41,712 bases of DNA from positions 1-41,712 of IMG/VR virus record IMGVR_UViG_3300025137_005892. The stretch is one strand, 5' to 3'. Positions 8,316-17,572 of this stretch are shown here, piece by piece. Within the stretch, counting starts at the first letter, position 1, and each line of letters opens with the position of its first letter. This DNA is from a virus. A program made the position numbers and the translations under genes. Under the pieces are notes generated by a model that was not told where the DNA came from, did not search any database, and was given only the letters and a program-made list of their open reading frames with translations.

Positions 8316-9675
8316 TGATATACTCCTTTATTGTACCACCCTCTACAGGCCTATCTAAATAGTCTTTTCCGAGTATGTACAAATTTTCATTTTGTTGTTC
8401 TAGTAAAGTCAACCACTTATTATAACAGTTTGTAACGCCTTGTAAACCTCTAACGTAATGGGCATTAACTGTGTGAAATGCATTACTCCACCATATTATT
8501 GAATTTTCTTCGTTTGTTACGTTCTGTGTAATTTTATTTGGATCATCACAAACATCGACGTGTATAAATTTGTGTTTTAATTTTTTGTATTTAAGCCAAT
8601 TAGCTTTGATATTATCTGCTCCACCCCACCACTTAATCTCTCTTTCCCAAAGTTGATTGTTTGTAAGACCTTGTGTTTCGTTTCCTCCAGTAACATTCAT
8701 TTGATATTTTGCTATAGCATACTGTAAAAAAGCAGGATAATCTTCTCCATCCCATTGAGAGATTAATAGTTTTTTAAATGCTAAAGACTGCTTGCTATAA
8801 TCAAAAAATACTATCTCTGTCTCTTCATCAAAACCAAATGTTTCTAAAATCATATTTGGTTTAAATGCGGCAGCAACACTATACAGTTTTTTTACAGGTT
8901 TTGCTTTATTAAACTTTACATATTTTAAATCTAAATATGTTTCTGTATTCCAGGTAAATACACAATCTTTTGCATATGTAACTATATTATTTATCCAAGC
9001 TAATTGATTTTGCAATTCTGCAGCTCCTTTACTAGGATAAAGGTATTGTTTAGATGCTCTGATCTTAGGGTGAAAGTTGTATACTGATAAACCGTTTTCT
9101 AAACTTTTATTAATAAAGTTCCAACCATCTACTAATGGAGTACATACGCAGGTATCTTCTGTAGGCATTAGGGATAAAGGAGTATAATCATCATGTATGT
9201 CTTTAGAGTGTCTTTTCGCCTTAGCTAATACTTGTTCTTTAGTTGTGTTTTTATTTCCGTATACAGGCTTATCGAATTTCTTATAGTAGTTAAGATTTAC
9301 TAGTAAACACTGTTTATGTAACCCATAATACTGATTGCCTGTAGCATTGTGAGAATTAGGAGTATGGTTATCCATAATATGCCCTGTTACGAAAAACTTC
9401 TGAGATTCTATCCACTTTTCTATGAATAAAAAGAATTGATGTGTTTTTATTAAATGACCTACACATTGTACTACGCAGTATTCCGCATCTGTTTCACAAG
9501 CTTTATCTAATACCTCATTTACAGATAGCCCTTTTATTATGGGTCCGAAATATTTAAATCTTGAAAAGAACTCCGTTAGTTCTTGTGATTTTTGTTTAAG
9601 TGATAAGTTTTGTATTGTATGAGAGTCATCATAAATACCTAACACATACTTTTTATTTAGACCCATTTTTCTCAT
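8287..9675 (-). CDS. Large hypothetical phage protein, two-domain appearance
   Basis: A 462-aa protein. The N-terminal 220 residues contain AEYCVVQCVGHLI and FFVTGHIMDNH; the C-terminal half contains EIVFFDYSKQSLAFKKLL and NSIIWWSNAFHTVNAHYV. The second part is faintly reminiscent of a Rossmann methyltransferase-type motif order, and the first of glycosyltransferase-like folds. I cannot place it in a named family. It is flanked on both sides by 2OG oxygenases, so a role in making or modifying a glycan or small molecule is possible. ATG codons at 9675 and 9666 are both plausible. Confidence 0.75.
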   Translation of the reverse strand: MRKMGLNKKYVLGIYDDSHTIQNLSLKQKSQELTEFFSRFKYFGPIIKGLSVNEVLDKACETDAEYCVVQCVGHLIKTHQFFLFIEKWIESQKFFVTGHIMDNHTPNSHNATGNQYYGLHKQCLLVNLNYYKKFDKPVYGNKNTTKEQVLAKAKRHSKDIHDDYTPLSLMPTEDTCVCTPLVDGWNFINKSLENGLSVYNFHPKIRASKQYLYPSKGAAELQNQLAWINNIVTYAKDCVFTWNTETYLDLKYVKFNKAKPVKKLYSVAAAFKPNMILETFGFDEETEIVFFDYSKQSLAFKKLLISQWDGEDYPAFLQYAIAKYQMNVTGGNETQGLTNNQLWEREIKWWGGADNIKANWLKYKKLKHKFIHVDVCDDPNKITQNVTNEENSIIWWSNAFHTVNAHYVRGLQGVTNCYNKWLTLLEQQNENLYILGKDYLDRPVEGGTIKEYINEYRQTKII

Positions 9676-10291
9676 AACTTTGAATAACCAATTCTTTGTA
9701 TTTCATTGAAGGTACTCCGTGCACAATTATATGGTACCTATCTTCCGTGCTTTTGTTAATGTAAGCATGCTCGTTGCCTACATCTAGCAGCATAGCGTCA
9801 CCAGGTGCAAAAGGTACATATCCTTTATGACCTTTCATTTTCATTTTACAACCTTCAGGGTGGCTGAGGGCTATATTGATTGGTGAAAGTCTATTTATAT
9901 CCATATCTTTATGAGGGGTGATGTATCCATCGGGGTCGAGTAACATAAATCTTAATCTATGGTATCTAGAATAAGGAAATTTGTTTTTAAAAAAATCTGT
10001 AGTTACTGGGCATAGTTCTGATATTTCTGTCCATTTATAGGGAGCTTCGTCATTACTTTTAAAACCATAATTAACAAAATGATTAGTTTTAGTTGCTGAG
10101 AGACCATGTATACATAAACTTCTCCAACCTTTATGCGAGTAGCCTCCCCCGCCGTCAGCAGTTCTATGACCTACAAACATATCTTTTAGTTTACTTGCCT
10201 CTGCTAACATTTCTTGATGAGGTATATCTATATCAAGTTTCAACCATGGTAGCTTGCTTTTATGTATTACCCAATCGTATGTTGTTTTCAC
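9653..10291 (-). CDS. Aspartyl/asparaginyl beta-hydroxylase-like oxygenase
   Basis: A 212-aa protein. The double-stranded beta-helix motifs are clear: H127-x-D129 (ITPHKDMD), H175 (VGNEHAYINKS) and R185 (DRYHIIVHG), with SPINIALSHPEGCKMK between. This matches the Asp/Asn beta-hydroxylase group of Fe(II)/2OG oxygenases; its target is unknown. It overlaps the A-type Fe-S carrier gene by 4 nt (ATGA). Confidence 0.8.
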   Translation of the reverse strand: MKTTYDWVIHKSKLPWLKLDIDIPHQEMLAEASKLKDMFVGHRTADGGGGYSHKGWRSLCIHGLSATKTNHFVNYGFKSNDEAPYKWTEISELCPVTTDFFKNKFPYSRYHRLRFMLLDPDGYITPHKDMDINRLSPINIALSHPEGCKMKMKGHKGYVPFAPGDAMLLDVGNEHAYINKSTEDRYHIIVHGVPSMKYKELVIQSYEKNGSK

Positions 10292-10707
10292 TTATAATCC
10301 ATGTACATTTCTAATAAATCAGGGTCAAAATTAAAACTAGTCCCACAACCGCAACTCATTCTAGCTCCTGGGTTTACTACTTTTAATAGTCTATTCATAC
10401 CTGCGTCTTCTAGATCAATCTCTGCACCATACAAAAACATGATACTTTCTTTATCTGTAAGTGCGCGAGGATTTTCGCTAAAAATAATATCTGAGTCCTC
10501 CGCAGTATCTGCAATATCAAAAGAATACTGGAAACCCCCACAACCTCCGCCATCGACAGCAAATTTAAAGTATTGCCCTTGTTTTAAGTTCTCACTTATA
10601 TACACTGCAGCTTTATTTGTGATTGTAGGTAGTTTTCCATGTAAATTTTTATCTATCGTTGGCGCATTACCATGGAAATCGCGTAATACTTTTTCCTGAA
10701 GATCCAC
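10288..10707 (-). CDS. A-type iron-sulfur cluster carrier (IscA/ErpA/HesB family)
   Basis: A 139-aa protein. Residues about 28-135 carry the A-type carrier fold, with the three conserved cysteines C56 (GGGCGGFQY), C119 and C121 (SCGCGTSF). Family members bind [2Fe-2S] or [4Fe-4S] clusters and deliver them to apo-enzymes. An N-terminal extension of about 25 residues is unusual. HesB/IscA-like genes are known from marine myophages. Likely clients in this window are the three radical-SAM enzymes. Confidence 0.9.
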   Translation of the reverse strand: MDLQEKVLRDFHGNAPTIDKNLHGKLPTITNKAAVYISENLKQGQYFKFAVDGGGCGGFQYSFDIADTAEDSDIIFSENPRALTDKESIMFLYGAEIDLEDAGMNRLLKVVNPGARMSCGCGTSFNFDPDLLEMYMDYK

Positions 10708-11007
10708 TTATGATCTCCAATCTTTTTCTTCTATGTCACTTCTTCGGCATAGTGTAACGTTAAATGAATCCATAAGAGGTATAGCATTAGCAATAAAATC
10801 ATCTTTAGCTAAATCTTTATGAAGTTTATTACTTGATACTTTTGAATCATCATCAGTTGCCGTAATATAGTATCTTGCTTGAGCATTTCCTGTTGGGGTC
10901 ATGTATACTATGTAATGATAGTAAGTTCCTGAATCACTAGTTTGTGTTTCTACAAATACGTTGTCTACCGTGTATCCAGGGGCAACAGTGTGGTTATATA
11001 CAGTCAT
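10708..11007 (-). CDS. Hypothetical protein (99 aa)
   Basis: A protein starting MTVYNHTVAPGY, rich in Tyr/Thr and predicted beta (YYHYIVYMTPTG, ARYYITATDDD). I prefer the ATG at 11007 because GAAGGAA lies at proper distance and it falls 1-2 nt from the upstream stop; an in-frame ATG at 11040 would overlap the glycosyltransferase. No family recognised. Confidence 0.55.
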   Translation of the reverse strand: MTVYNHTVAPGYTVDNVFVETQTSDSGTYYHYIVYMTPTGNAQARYYITATDDDSKVSSNKLHKDLAKDDFIANAIPLMDSFNVTLCRRSDIEEKDWRS

Positions 11008-11008
11008 A

Positions 11009-12163
11009 TTAATTTTTCCTTCGTACATCAGAATTTGCACTTATTTTTTCAAGTGCTGATTGATATTTCAATATAACATTTTCCCAAGTGTTTTCCAGTT
11101 TAAAATTTCTAGCTTTCTGTAAAATGTCATCCTTACTATGGTTGTAATAGAAGTCAGCCATAGTCTTAGAAACAGATTCTGGACTAGGCTCTAAAACTGT
11201 CCCATGAGTGCTCATCATTGTTGTAGCGTCTCCAGGTTTCATAGCAAATACTTCTTGATTAGTTATATCTATTGTTCGTTGTAGCATATCAAATTTTATA
11301 GCAACATCTCCTACAAATTCATCAGTTGGTCCTCCTGCTGAAACCATCGGTACGCATCCACACGCTAAAGCTTCTTGCACAGGCATACCAAAGCCTTCTG
11401 CTCTGTACGGATGAATTAGGATTGTTGAGTTTTTGTAAAGTTTAGCCATCTCAACGTCACTAAGATTGTCATCTATATATAATATCGGAGCTGTTTTTCT
11501 TTTATACTGTAACTTTATTATTTCATTAAGTACATTATTCTGCCCATAAACTTGTGGAGTGTCTTTAATAATTAATTTTACTTTATCTGCTAAATGAAAG
11601 GTGTCTGCCCAAGCATTTAATAATAGATCTAAGCCTTTGCGCCACTGAGGACATCCTACAAAAATAAAATTTATTGCTTCTTTGTCTATGTTATCTACAG
11701 CTTCTACAGGTTCTAAATTAAATATCGAAGAATCAAAACCGTTTGGCACAACATGTATTCTATCAGGATTTAATCCTGAATTAATTACGTTTGTAGCTTC
11801 CCAGTTACTTGGTACGATAAGAGCATCTGCAAAATTTTCCCATCGATATTGCCATTCAAAAGGTATTTTCATCCATTCCCAAGGTTGAATAAATACAACT
11901 TTTGTTTTAGGATTAACAGGCCACCTCCACACAGGAGGATAACTATGCCTTAGTTGTACATCTGGGTAACCTTCTCCTAAAGATTTATTTTGTAATTCTT
12001 TAAGCTTGCTGAGTTCTTCTTTTCTGATTTGCGCATCGTTAGAAAACTTATCGAGAGGAGTTATGTACACATCAAAAATACTACTTAACCCGACTGCTAT
12101 TTTTCTGTTGATTATAGTTAATGAGTGGTTGTCGTAAAATTTACCTATAATTTCTAATTTCAT
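11009..12163 (-). CDS. Glycosyltransferase, GT4-type (GT-B fold)
   Basis: A 384-aa protein. HVVPNGFDSSIFN and FIFVGCPQWRKGLDLLL mark the nucleotide-sugar half, and HPYRAEGFGMPVQEALACG is the E-x7-E motif of retaining GT4 enzymes. It probably transfers a sugar from a nucleotide donor onto a growing glycan. It is the promoter-distal glycosyltransferase of the carbohydrate operon and is followed immediately by a small gene. Confidence 0.88.
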   Translation of the reverse strand: MKLEIIGKFYDNHSLTIINRKIAVGLSSIFDVYITPLDKFSNDAQIRKEELSKLKELQNKSLGEGYPDVQLRHSYPPVWRWPVNPKTKVVFIQPWEWMKIPFEWQYRWENFADALIVPSNWEATNVINSGLNPDRIHVVPNGFDSSIFNLEPVEAVDNIDKEAINFIFVGCPQWRKGLDLLLNAWADTFHLADKVKLIIKDTPQVYGQNNVLNEIIKLQYKRKTAPILYIDDNLSDVEMAKLYKNSTILIHPYRAEGFGMPVQEALACGCVPMVSAGGPTDEFVGDVAIKFDMLQRTIDITNQEVFAMKPGDATTMMSTHGTVLEPSPESVSKTMADFYYNHSKDDILQKARNFKLENTWENVILKYQSALEKISANSDVRRKN

Positions 12164-12164
12164 A

Positions 12165-12992
12165 TTAATATACCTTGCTTGAAAAACTTAAATAGAAATT
12201 TTTTATTTCACTTGAGTCTATGGCTCTAAGACGCGGCCACTGAGGACCCATTCCTGATGTTTTAAAATTTCTGTATGATTCGTAATTATCTAAAGTACAA
12301 TCTGACCATATGCCATAAAATGGATCTTTTTCTGCTATATCACTATGACCTATGTTATGAATTTTTTTATATAAATCCTCTTGTTTTCTACACAAACTCC
12401 AGTGTAACGCAATTAAAGGACTCATTATTCTTCTGTGAGGGTCTTGAGAAGCATTAGTCCATCTAGCCCATGTAAATGTATTGTCTTTATGTGTAATAAC
12501 CCCTTGTGTTTCTATTAAAAAAGCTGTACCATCATCGTTACAGATAGTTAATATTTTATCATCAATCTGTTTAAAAGGGGTTGCCCAAGTCATTAGTATA
12601 TCTGCTGACTTATAATAAGGCGCTGTCAGGGGTAAAAAGTCAATAAAAAACTCCCTTGCATTAAGCAATTCTTCATCAGCATCAAAAGAAAATATCCAGT
12701 CATGCGAGCATTGACTCTTTAAGAAGTTTCTTTCATAATTATCGTTTTCTATTGCTACATCTGATTTTGCAAAATCTTCTTCAATTATCGTAATTTTTCC
12801 TTCTGTATCTATAGCTTCTAACTCTTTCCAAAGTTTTTGTTCATCAAAAGAGAAGGTATTTTTACTCCAAGAAACTCTATTTTTATCTAGTCCTAGTACT
12901 ATCTCGTCAACGTACTCATAATAACTTTTTATACTATTAGGTAGATAATCAGCATCGTAACTAATAAGACTTATTACACTTTTTTTAATCAC
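12165..12992 (-). CDS. Glycosyltransferase, GT2-like
   Basis: A 275-aa protein. The N-terminus SVISLISYDADYLPNSI and YVDEIVLGLD look like the first strands of a GT-A fold, and FSFDADEELL supplies the DxD metal/nucleotide-sugar site. The C-terminal half contains HWSLCRKQEDL, a plausible acceptor region. It overlaps the methyltransferase gene by 4 nt. Donor and acceptor are unknown. Confidence 0.72.
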   Translation of the reverse strand: MIKKSVISLISYDADYLPNSIKSYYEYVDEIVLGLDKNRVSWSKNTFSFDEQKLWKELEAIDTEGKITIIEEDFAKSDVAIENDNYERNFLKSQCSHDWIFSFDADEELLNAREFFIDFLPLTAPYYKSADILMTWATPFKQIDDKILTICNDDGTAFLIETQGVITHKDNTFTWARWTNASQDPHRRIMSPLIALHWSLCRKQEDLYKKIHNIGHSDIAEKDPFYGIWSDCTLDNYESYRNFKTSGMGPQWPRLRAIDSSEIKNFYLSFSSKVY

Positions 12993-13711
12993 TTCTTTTC
13001 CTCTTTTTTAATTTTTGAAATACCAAATACACCTACACCACTAAAGTAGTTAAAACTATCAGCAGTGCTAGCTGATACTTTTTGATACTTAAAATCTACG
13101 GTAAAGCTGTCTTTATATCTATGTAGTACATTGTCTACGAATTTTGCTACTTGCTCATTGGAATACTGGTTTACAAGTAAGACAAATTGCGGAGGTGTAG
13201 CTTTAGGTAATACTTTTTCAAATAAAGCATCTAAAGCATCAAAGGTCATAGGCAATACATCAAAGTTTATTACATCAAATTTAGGTAATGGAACGTAGTT
13301 AACTTCAGTAAAATCTTTCTCAATAATCTTAATATTGTTTTTATCGATTACTGCAGGGTTTTCAATACGACTATATTTGTTTACCACATCTTCAAAACCA
13401 CTCTTTACATTATCCCATATGTAACCTTTTGGCGGAATCTTATTTATCTCTTTTCTATCGAACATCCAGTTGTCTATTCCTATAGCTTTTGTCTTAGTAT
13501 TACCAAAAAGTGCTGGTACAAAGGATGATCCTCTATACAATCCTATTTCAAGGTAGTTTGTATTATCTTTTGAGCAAAGATTATTTAGCAAACATCTTAG
13601 TTTTGCAGAACAATCTCCCATCATTTCTCTCTCTAATTCTGTTAGTTTAGACTTTTCATTATCCGCTAACTCTAAACAAGCTTTAACGAATTCTTCTGTT
13701 ATTTTAGACAT
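12989..13711 (-). CDS. Class I SAM-dependent methyltransferase-like protein
   Basis: A 240-aa protein. NYLEIGLYRGSSFVPAL (about residues 52-68) is a motif I glycine loop, AIGIDNW the motif II acidic strand, and FDVINFDVLPMTFDAL a motif IV-like strand, as in the Methyltransf_24 type found in sugar clusters. The substrate is probably a sugar or glycan intermediate, by context only. ATGA-type overlaps join it to both neighbours. Confidence 0.7.
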   Translation of the reverse strand: MSKITEEFVKACLELADNEKSKLTELEREMMGDCSAKLRCLLNNLCSKDNTNYLEIGLYRGSSFVPALFGNTKTKAIGIDNWMFDRKEINKIPPKGYIWDNVKSGFEDVVNKYSRIENPAVIDKNNIKIIEKDFTEVNYVPLPKFDVINFDVLPMTFDALDALFEKVLPKATPPQFVLLVNQYSNEQVAKFVDNVLHRYKDSFTVDFKYQKVSASTADSFNYFSGVGVFGISKIKKEEKK

Positions 13712-13928
13712 TATCTTCTCCTTTTAATTTATTTTCCAGAAACCAAAACGGAAAAAATAAAAATAACGTAAGTAGAGTAAAGACTACTAAGGGTATAATT
13801 AACACAAATGCACCAAGTGCCCATAATATAACACCTAGGGTAGCAGACAATGAGGTTGGTTTCTTGTTTACTACTTTTGTTAATTCTTCTCTTGTTATAA
13901 AGTTTTGTACCACTCTGTGTCTTTCCAT
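13704..13928 (-). CDS. Small membrane protein
   Basis: A 74-aa protein. Residues about 25-66 are almost wholly hydrophobic (LGVILWALGAFVLIIPLVVF then TLLTLFLFFPFWFLE), giving two closely spaced or one long membrane segment with a basic N-terminus. It may anchor glycan enzymes at the membrane, but this is only suggested by position. The ATG overlaps the GT2 gene by 34 nt. Confidence 0.6.
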   Translation of the reverse strand: MERHRVVQNFITREELTKVVNKKPTSLSATLGVILWALGAFVLIIPLVVFTLLTLFLFFPFWFLENKLKGEDNV

Positions 13929-14608
13929 TTATTTTTTAATGTTTCTAGATTTCGCATTTCCATTGCGGCTTTTTGTTTGTTTTTAATTCTTTTATTATCT
14001 TTTGACTCATGATGAAATAGTCTTACAGGAACATTATAAATATCATAACCTAATTTTCTAACTTGTAAACAATAATCTACATCTCTGTTATAAGTCCATT
14101 CATACTCAGCAGAAAAATCTCCAACAGCTTGTAATACCTCTCTTCTAATATATAAACCACCAAAAGTTGTCCACGCAACCTTTCTAACAGTATTATATTG
14201 TTCTACGTCTGCTTCAGGTTGTTTAAACATTTGACCTGATTCAATATGTACACCACTACCAAAATGGTCTGGATTACCGTGTTCATCAAATTTACCACCA
14301 GCATGCTGAACAAAGCGTGTTCCGTCTTTATTTTTTATCGGGTATATAAGTAAACAACCTATCATTCCTGCATTAGGATATGATTTAGTATACTCTTCTA
14401 ACTTTTCGTACCAATCATCTTGATATATAGTCATGTCTGCGTGTAATATAAAAATATCATCTTCTGGAAACTTATTCCACATTTTTTGGTACATTAAATC
14501 GGAACCTATGCCTGTGACATCTTTTTCGTAGTATACATCATGTTCCCAAAACATTTCTTTATGTACTGCAATTTCCTTCTCGTATATATATGGACATATT
14601 ATTTTCAT
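13895..14608 (-). CDS. Glycosyltransferase family 2
   Basis: About 237 aa from the ATG at 14608, which overlaps the upstream stop as ATGA; an ATG at 14626 is also in frame. IFILHADMTIYQDDWYEKL contains the DxD-like site, and GGLYIRREVLQAVGDF, WTYNRDVDYCLQVRKLGY and PVRLFHHES are the typical C-terminal elements of inverting GT2 enzymes of the rhamnosyl/galactofuranosyl type. It likely works with the RmlB-like dehydratase product. Confidence 0.85.
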   Translation of the reverse strand: MKIICPYIYEKEIAVHKEMFWEHDVYYEKDVTGIGSDLMYQKMWNKFPEDDIFILHADMTIYQDDWYEKLEEYTKSYPNAGMIGCLLIYPIKNKDGTRFVQHAGGKFDEHGNPDHFGSGVHIESGQMFKQPEADVEQYNTVRKVAWTTFGGLYIRREVLQAVGDFSAEYEWTYNRDVDYCLQVRKLGYDIYNVPVRLFHHESKDNKRIKNKQKAAMEMRNLETLKNKWKDTEWYKTL

Positions 14609-15612
14609 ATAATTTGTTCTTTCCAAGTTCTCGGAGTGCTGTCATTAATGATTTCTAGAGGAAGATGGTAGTCAAAAGGAACTAATATAGGTTCTATCCA
14701 CTCAATCATATTTTTTAATGTAGTATCTAACGTAACACTTGCATTATAGTTAAAATCTTTTTTTATTTTATAACTAGAACAAAAAGCATTTTTTACCTCA
14801 GTTGGTCTATCAGGAAAGTGGTCTATTTTTAAATCTTTATTAGCTTTATTAGCTATTTTATTAGCAAGTTGTTTAATACTTATCTCATTATCGTCTGGGC
14901 CAATATTATATACTTGTCCACATAAATCACGATCACTAGTCATAATTTTATATACAGCATCTATACAGTCAGAAACATCACTAAAAGAACGTTTTTGTTC
15001 TCCATCTCCATATACAATAATGCTTTTATCAGATAAAATTCTATTTATCATTATTCCTACAACGTTTCTGTAAGGATCATTAAATCTCTGACCTACTCCA
15101 ATAACGTTATGCGGAACTACTGTTGTATAGTTTAACCCATGAATCTCACTTAAAAGTTCTAGTTGTTGTTCAGCTTGAACTTTAGCTAATCCATAAGGAT
15201 CGACAGGATTTGTTTTGTGTGTTTCCATAAAAGGAGGAACTCCTCTGCCGTATCTTGCCATAGATGAGAAGTTTATAAATCTCTTAACATTATTAGATAT
15301 AGCAGCCGAAGCTACTGATACTGTACCTGATACAATACTTTCTACAGTTATTTTTGGTGAAAAAACGCTTAACCCTTCGTAAGGTAGAGCAGCACAGTGT
15401 ACAACAACATCACAACCCCACATAAATTCTTTTAATATATCTGTACTTAATATGTCAACTGAATGATAATGTATATCAGAAGGTATGTTACTTTTTATTC
15501 CACCTATTAAGTTGTCTACACCTACTACTTCAATATTCTTTTTTCGTAAATGCTTTGCCAAATTACTACCTAATAACCCTGCAACACCAGTTATAAATAC
15601 TTTCATTACCAT
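14605..15612 (-). CDS. NAD-dependent epimerase/dehydratase (SDR)
   Basis: About 333-335 aa. The N-terminal VFITGVAGLLGSNLA carries the GxxGxxG Rossmann loop, and the active-site pair is YGLAK after an INFSSMARYG strand. NDPYRNVVGIMINRIL and VYGDGEQKRSFSDVSDCI match extended SDRs that act on nucleotide sugars. ATG codons at 15612 and 15606 are possible; 15606 forms a TAATG overlap with the upstream gene. It may epimerise, dehydrate or reduce the product of the adjacent RmlB-like enzyme. Confidence 0.87.
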   Translation of the reverse strand: MVMKVFITGVAGLLGSNLAKHLRKKNIEVVGVDNLIGGIKSNIPSDIHYHSVDILSTDILKEFMWGCDVVVHCAALPYEGLSVFSPKITVESIVSGTVSVASAAISNNVKRFINFSSMARYGRGVPPFMETHKTNPVDPYGLAKVQAEQQLELLSEIHGLNYTTVVPHNVIGVGQRFNDPYRNVVGIMINRILSDKSIIVYGDGEQKRSFSDVSDCIDAVYKIMTSDRDLCGQVYNIGPDDNEISIKQLANKIANKANKDLKIDHFPDRPTEVKNAFCSSYKIKKDFNYNASVTLDTTLKNMIEWIEPILVPFDYHLPLEIINDSTPRTWKEQII

Positions 15613-16571
15613 ACAAACCTATTTCTATAATGATCTACTAAATTAATAATTTCTTTGTCAAAAATCCTTTGCGGATTCCAACCATACTGTTTTAGATAAT
15701 CACATCTTAACGCATATCGCACATCTTGTCCAGGTCTTTTGTAACTCCTGTCAATGTGCATATCAAAATCTGGAATTGGTCTATTTGGTCTACCCAAGTA
15801 AAAGGTACTAACTATTTTTTTGGCTGTATCAATATTAGCTTGTTCAAATTCTGAAGAAATATTATATATTCTATTCCTGTCAGCTTTCTCAAAAAGTATT
15901 AAAACAGCACTAATCGTATCCATAACATGAGTCCAGGTTCTTACTGGTGTGCCGCCATCGTGAAGTTTAATTTTTCTACCTCTTTGTAATCTTTTAACGG
16001 CTAAAGGTAAGAATTTTTCAGGATACTGGTGTTCTCCATAATTATTAGAGGGTCTTACTATTATATACTCAAGTCCGTGTGTTCTTGCCCATGATTGGAT
16101 TAGCATATCTGCAGCTGCTTTTGTAGCAGAATACGGGTTACTAGGTAGAAGAGGAGACTCTTCTGTTACTTGACCAGTTAGTTGATCTCCATACACTTCA
16201 TCAGTAGAAAAATGAAAGAAAAGAGGTTTATCTGTACTTCTAGTAATATTTGTACCTATTATTTCTAGTAAGTTTCGCACCCCGTGTATATTAGAATCTA
16301 CAAAAGAACTACAAGACTCTATAGAATTATCAACATGGCTTTCAGCTGCAAGATTAAATAGTACATCACACTCTGGTATCCATGTTAGTTTTTGTATCTC
16401 TTCTTCAACATATGTAAAATTATTGTTTTTAGACAAGATATTAATAATTGCTTTATTACTTACATAATTAGCTTTATCTATACCATAAACTTTCCAACCT
16501 TTATCTAGTAGTTGAATACATAAATTTGTACCTATAAAGCCGCCAGCACCTGTTACAACTGCTATTTTCAA
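15606..16571 (-). CDS. dTDP-glucose 4,6-dehydratase-like SDR (RmlB type)
   Basis: A 321-aa protein. VVTGAGGFIGTNLCIQLL is the NAD loop, FHFSTDEVYGDQ the catalytic Thr-Asp-Glu motif, YSATKAAADML the YxxxK pair, NNYGEHQYPEKFLP the RmlB-type substrate loop and RPGQDVRYALRC the C-terminal RPGHDxRYA-like motif. Together these point to 4,6-dehydration of an NDP-hexose, the entry to deoxy- and amino-sugars. The neighbouring DegT aminotransferase would act on the 4-keto product. Confidence 0.85.
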   Translation of the reverse strand: MKIAVVTGAGGFIGTNLCIQLLDKGWKVYGIDKANYVSNKAIINILSKNNNFTYVEEEIQKLTWIPECDVLFNLAAESHVDNSIESCSSFVDSNIHGVRNLLEIIGTNITRSTDKPLFFHFSTDEVYGDQLTGQVTEESPLLPSNPYSATKAAADMLIQSWARTHGLEYIIVRPSNNYGEHQYPEKFLPLAVKRLQRGRKIKLHDGGTPVRTWTHVMDTISAVLILFEKADRNRIYNISSEFEQANIDTAKKIVSTFYLGRPNRPIPDFDMHIDRSYKRPGQDVRYALRCDYLKQYGWNPQRIFDKEIINLVDHYRNRFVW

Positions 16572-17572
16572 TTTATTGTGTACTCCAGATGACAGGGAAA
16601 GTTTACTGTTCTTTCAAACAATTCAGAACTTACAGGTAATGCTGTAAGAGGTTTATAGTATTTTTTTGCGTCTACAGTTTGTTTAAAATTTGTTTCACTG
16701 GTAGAAGTAGGAAAAACAAAAGGAAGGTTAGCTGGAAAAAATCCTTCTTCATCGCTAAAGTTGGGCATCGCTTGACCATTATACTGTGTAGCTAATTGAT
16801 AAGCTAATTTAAAATAATTATCTCTATATTCTGCTGATAACTCCTCTATATCAAAAGAATCCCAGTATTGTAATATTGCGGCTGCTGATATATCAGACAT
16901 CTTGTAGTTTCCGCCTCTTTCATTAAAATGACCGTCAACTTTACCAAAATTAATTACTTCTCTTGCTTCGTCTTCTAGTTCTTTTTTAATTATTATTAAT
17001 CCGCCTTCTCCAAAACCTATAGGCTTAGTATGATGTAGTGATATAGCAGATCCTTCACATAAGCAACAACTATTAACCCCGTCTACAAAAGAATAAGGAG
17101 TAGCTGCATTATCGAATAATATTATTTTAGAATCAAAATTATAAAAATTGTCTTTTATTTCTTTAAAATTCTGCACATGACCAAAAATATTAGTTATAAT
17201 AACTACCTCTGAATACTCATTCATTAAGTGATTTCTTGAATCAAAATTTAAATTCTCATTTAGATCTACTTTGTGAGCGCCTGTTAATGGTCCTTGCGCA
17301 GTAGAGTCAAATGTAAAGTCTTGAACAGCTTTGTTCATGACATTTTTCTTTTTTCTTTCATGAGCAAGAAACAATGTATGTAACGCAGTAGTACCGCTAG
17401 ATGTTGCAATAACTGCAAAGTTATCACTAATTTTTAACATCTTGTGAGCTACTTGTTCTAATTTTTGAACTATAGGTCCGTTATTTGTAAATTGATTTAG
17501 CTTTACGCTTTCTTGTAAATAACTCTCAAAAATTTGTACATTAAAAGGTTTTTTTGGTATAAAAGGTATCAT
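16568..17572 (-). CDS. DegT/DnrJ/EryC1/StrS-type PLP sugar aminotransferase
   Basis: About 334 aa from the ATG at 17572. That start has GGAG 6 nt upstream and an ATGA overlap, so I prefer it to the ATG at 17605. SSGTTALHTLFLAH binds the PLP phosphate, ILFDNAATPY holds the pyridine-binding Asp, and HHTKPIGFGEGG contains the Schiff-base lysine (about residue 183). It likely aminates a keto-sugar made by the downstream dehydratase. Confidence 0.83.
   Translation of the reverse strand: MIPFIPKKPFNVQIFESYLQESVKLNQFTNNGPIVQKLEQVAHKMLKISDNFAVIATSSGTTALHTLFLAHERKKKNVMNKAVQDFTFDSTAQGPLTGAHKVDLNENLNFDSRNHLMNEYSEVVIITNIFGHVQNFKEIKDNFYNFDSKIILFDNAATPYSFVDGVNSCCLCEGSAISLHHTKPIGFGEGGLIIIKKELEDEAREVINFGKVDGHFNERGGNYKMSDISAAAILQYWDSFDIEELSAEYRDNYFKLAYQLATQYNGQAMPNFSDEEGFFPANLPFVFPTSTSETNFKQTVDAKKYYKPLTALPVSSELFERTVNFPCHLEYTIN

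Noticed and set aside
9890-9905. TATAAATA (minus strand) as a T4-type late promoter
   Set aside because: It lies inside the Asp/Asn hydroxylase-like gene with no gene start nearby.
10301-10699. 132-aa plus-strand frame opposite the A-type Fe-S carrier
   Set aside because: It is the antisense shadow of a well conserved gene and has no ribosome site or overlap with plus-strand neighbours.
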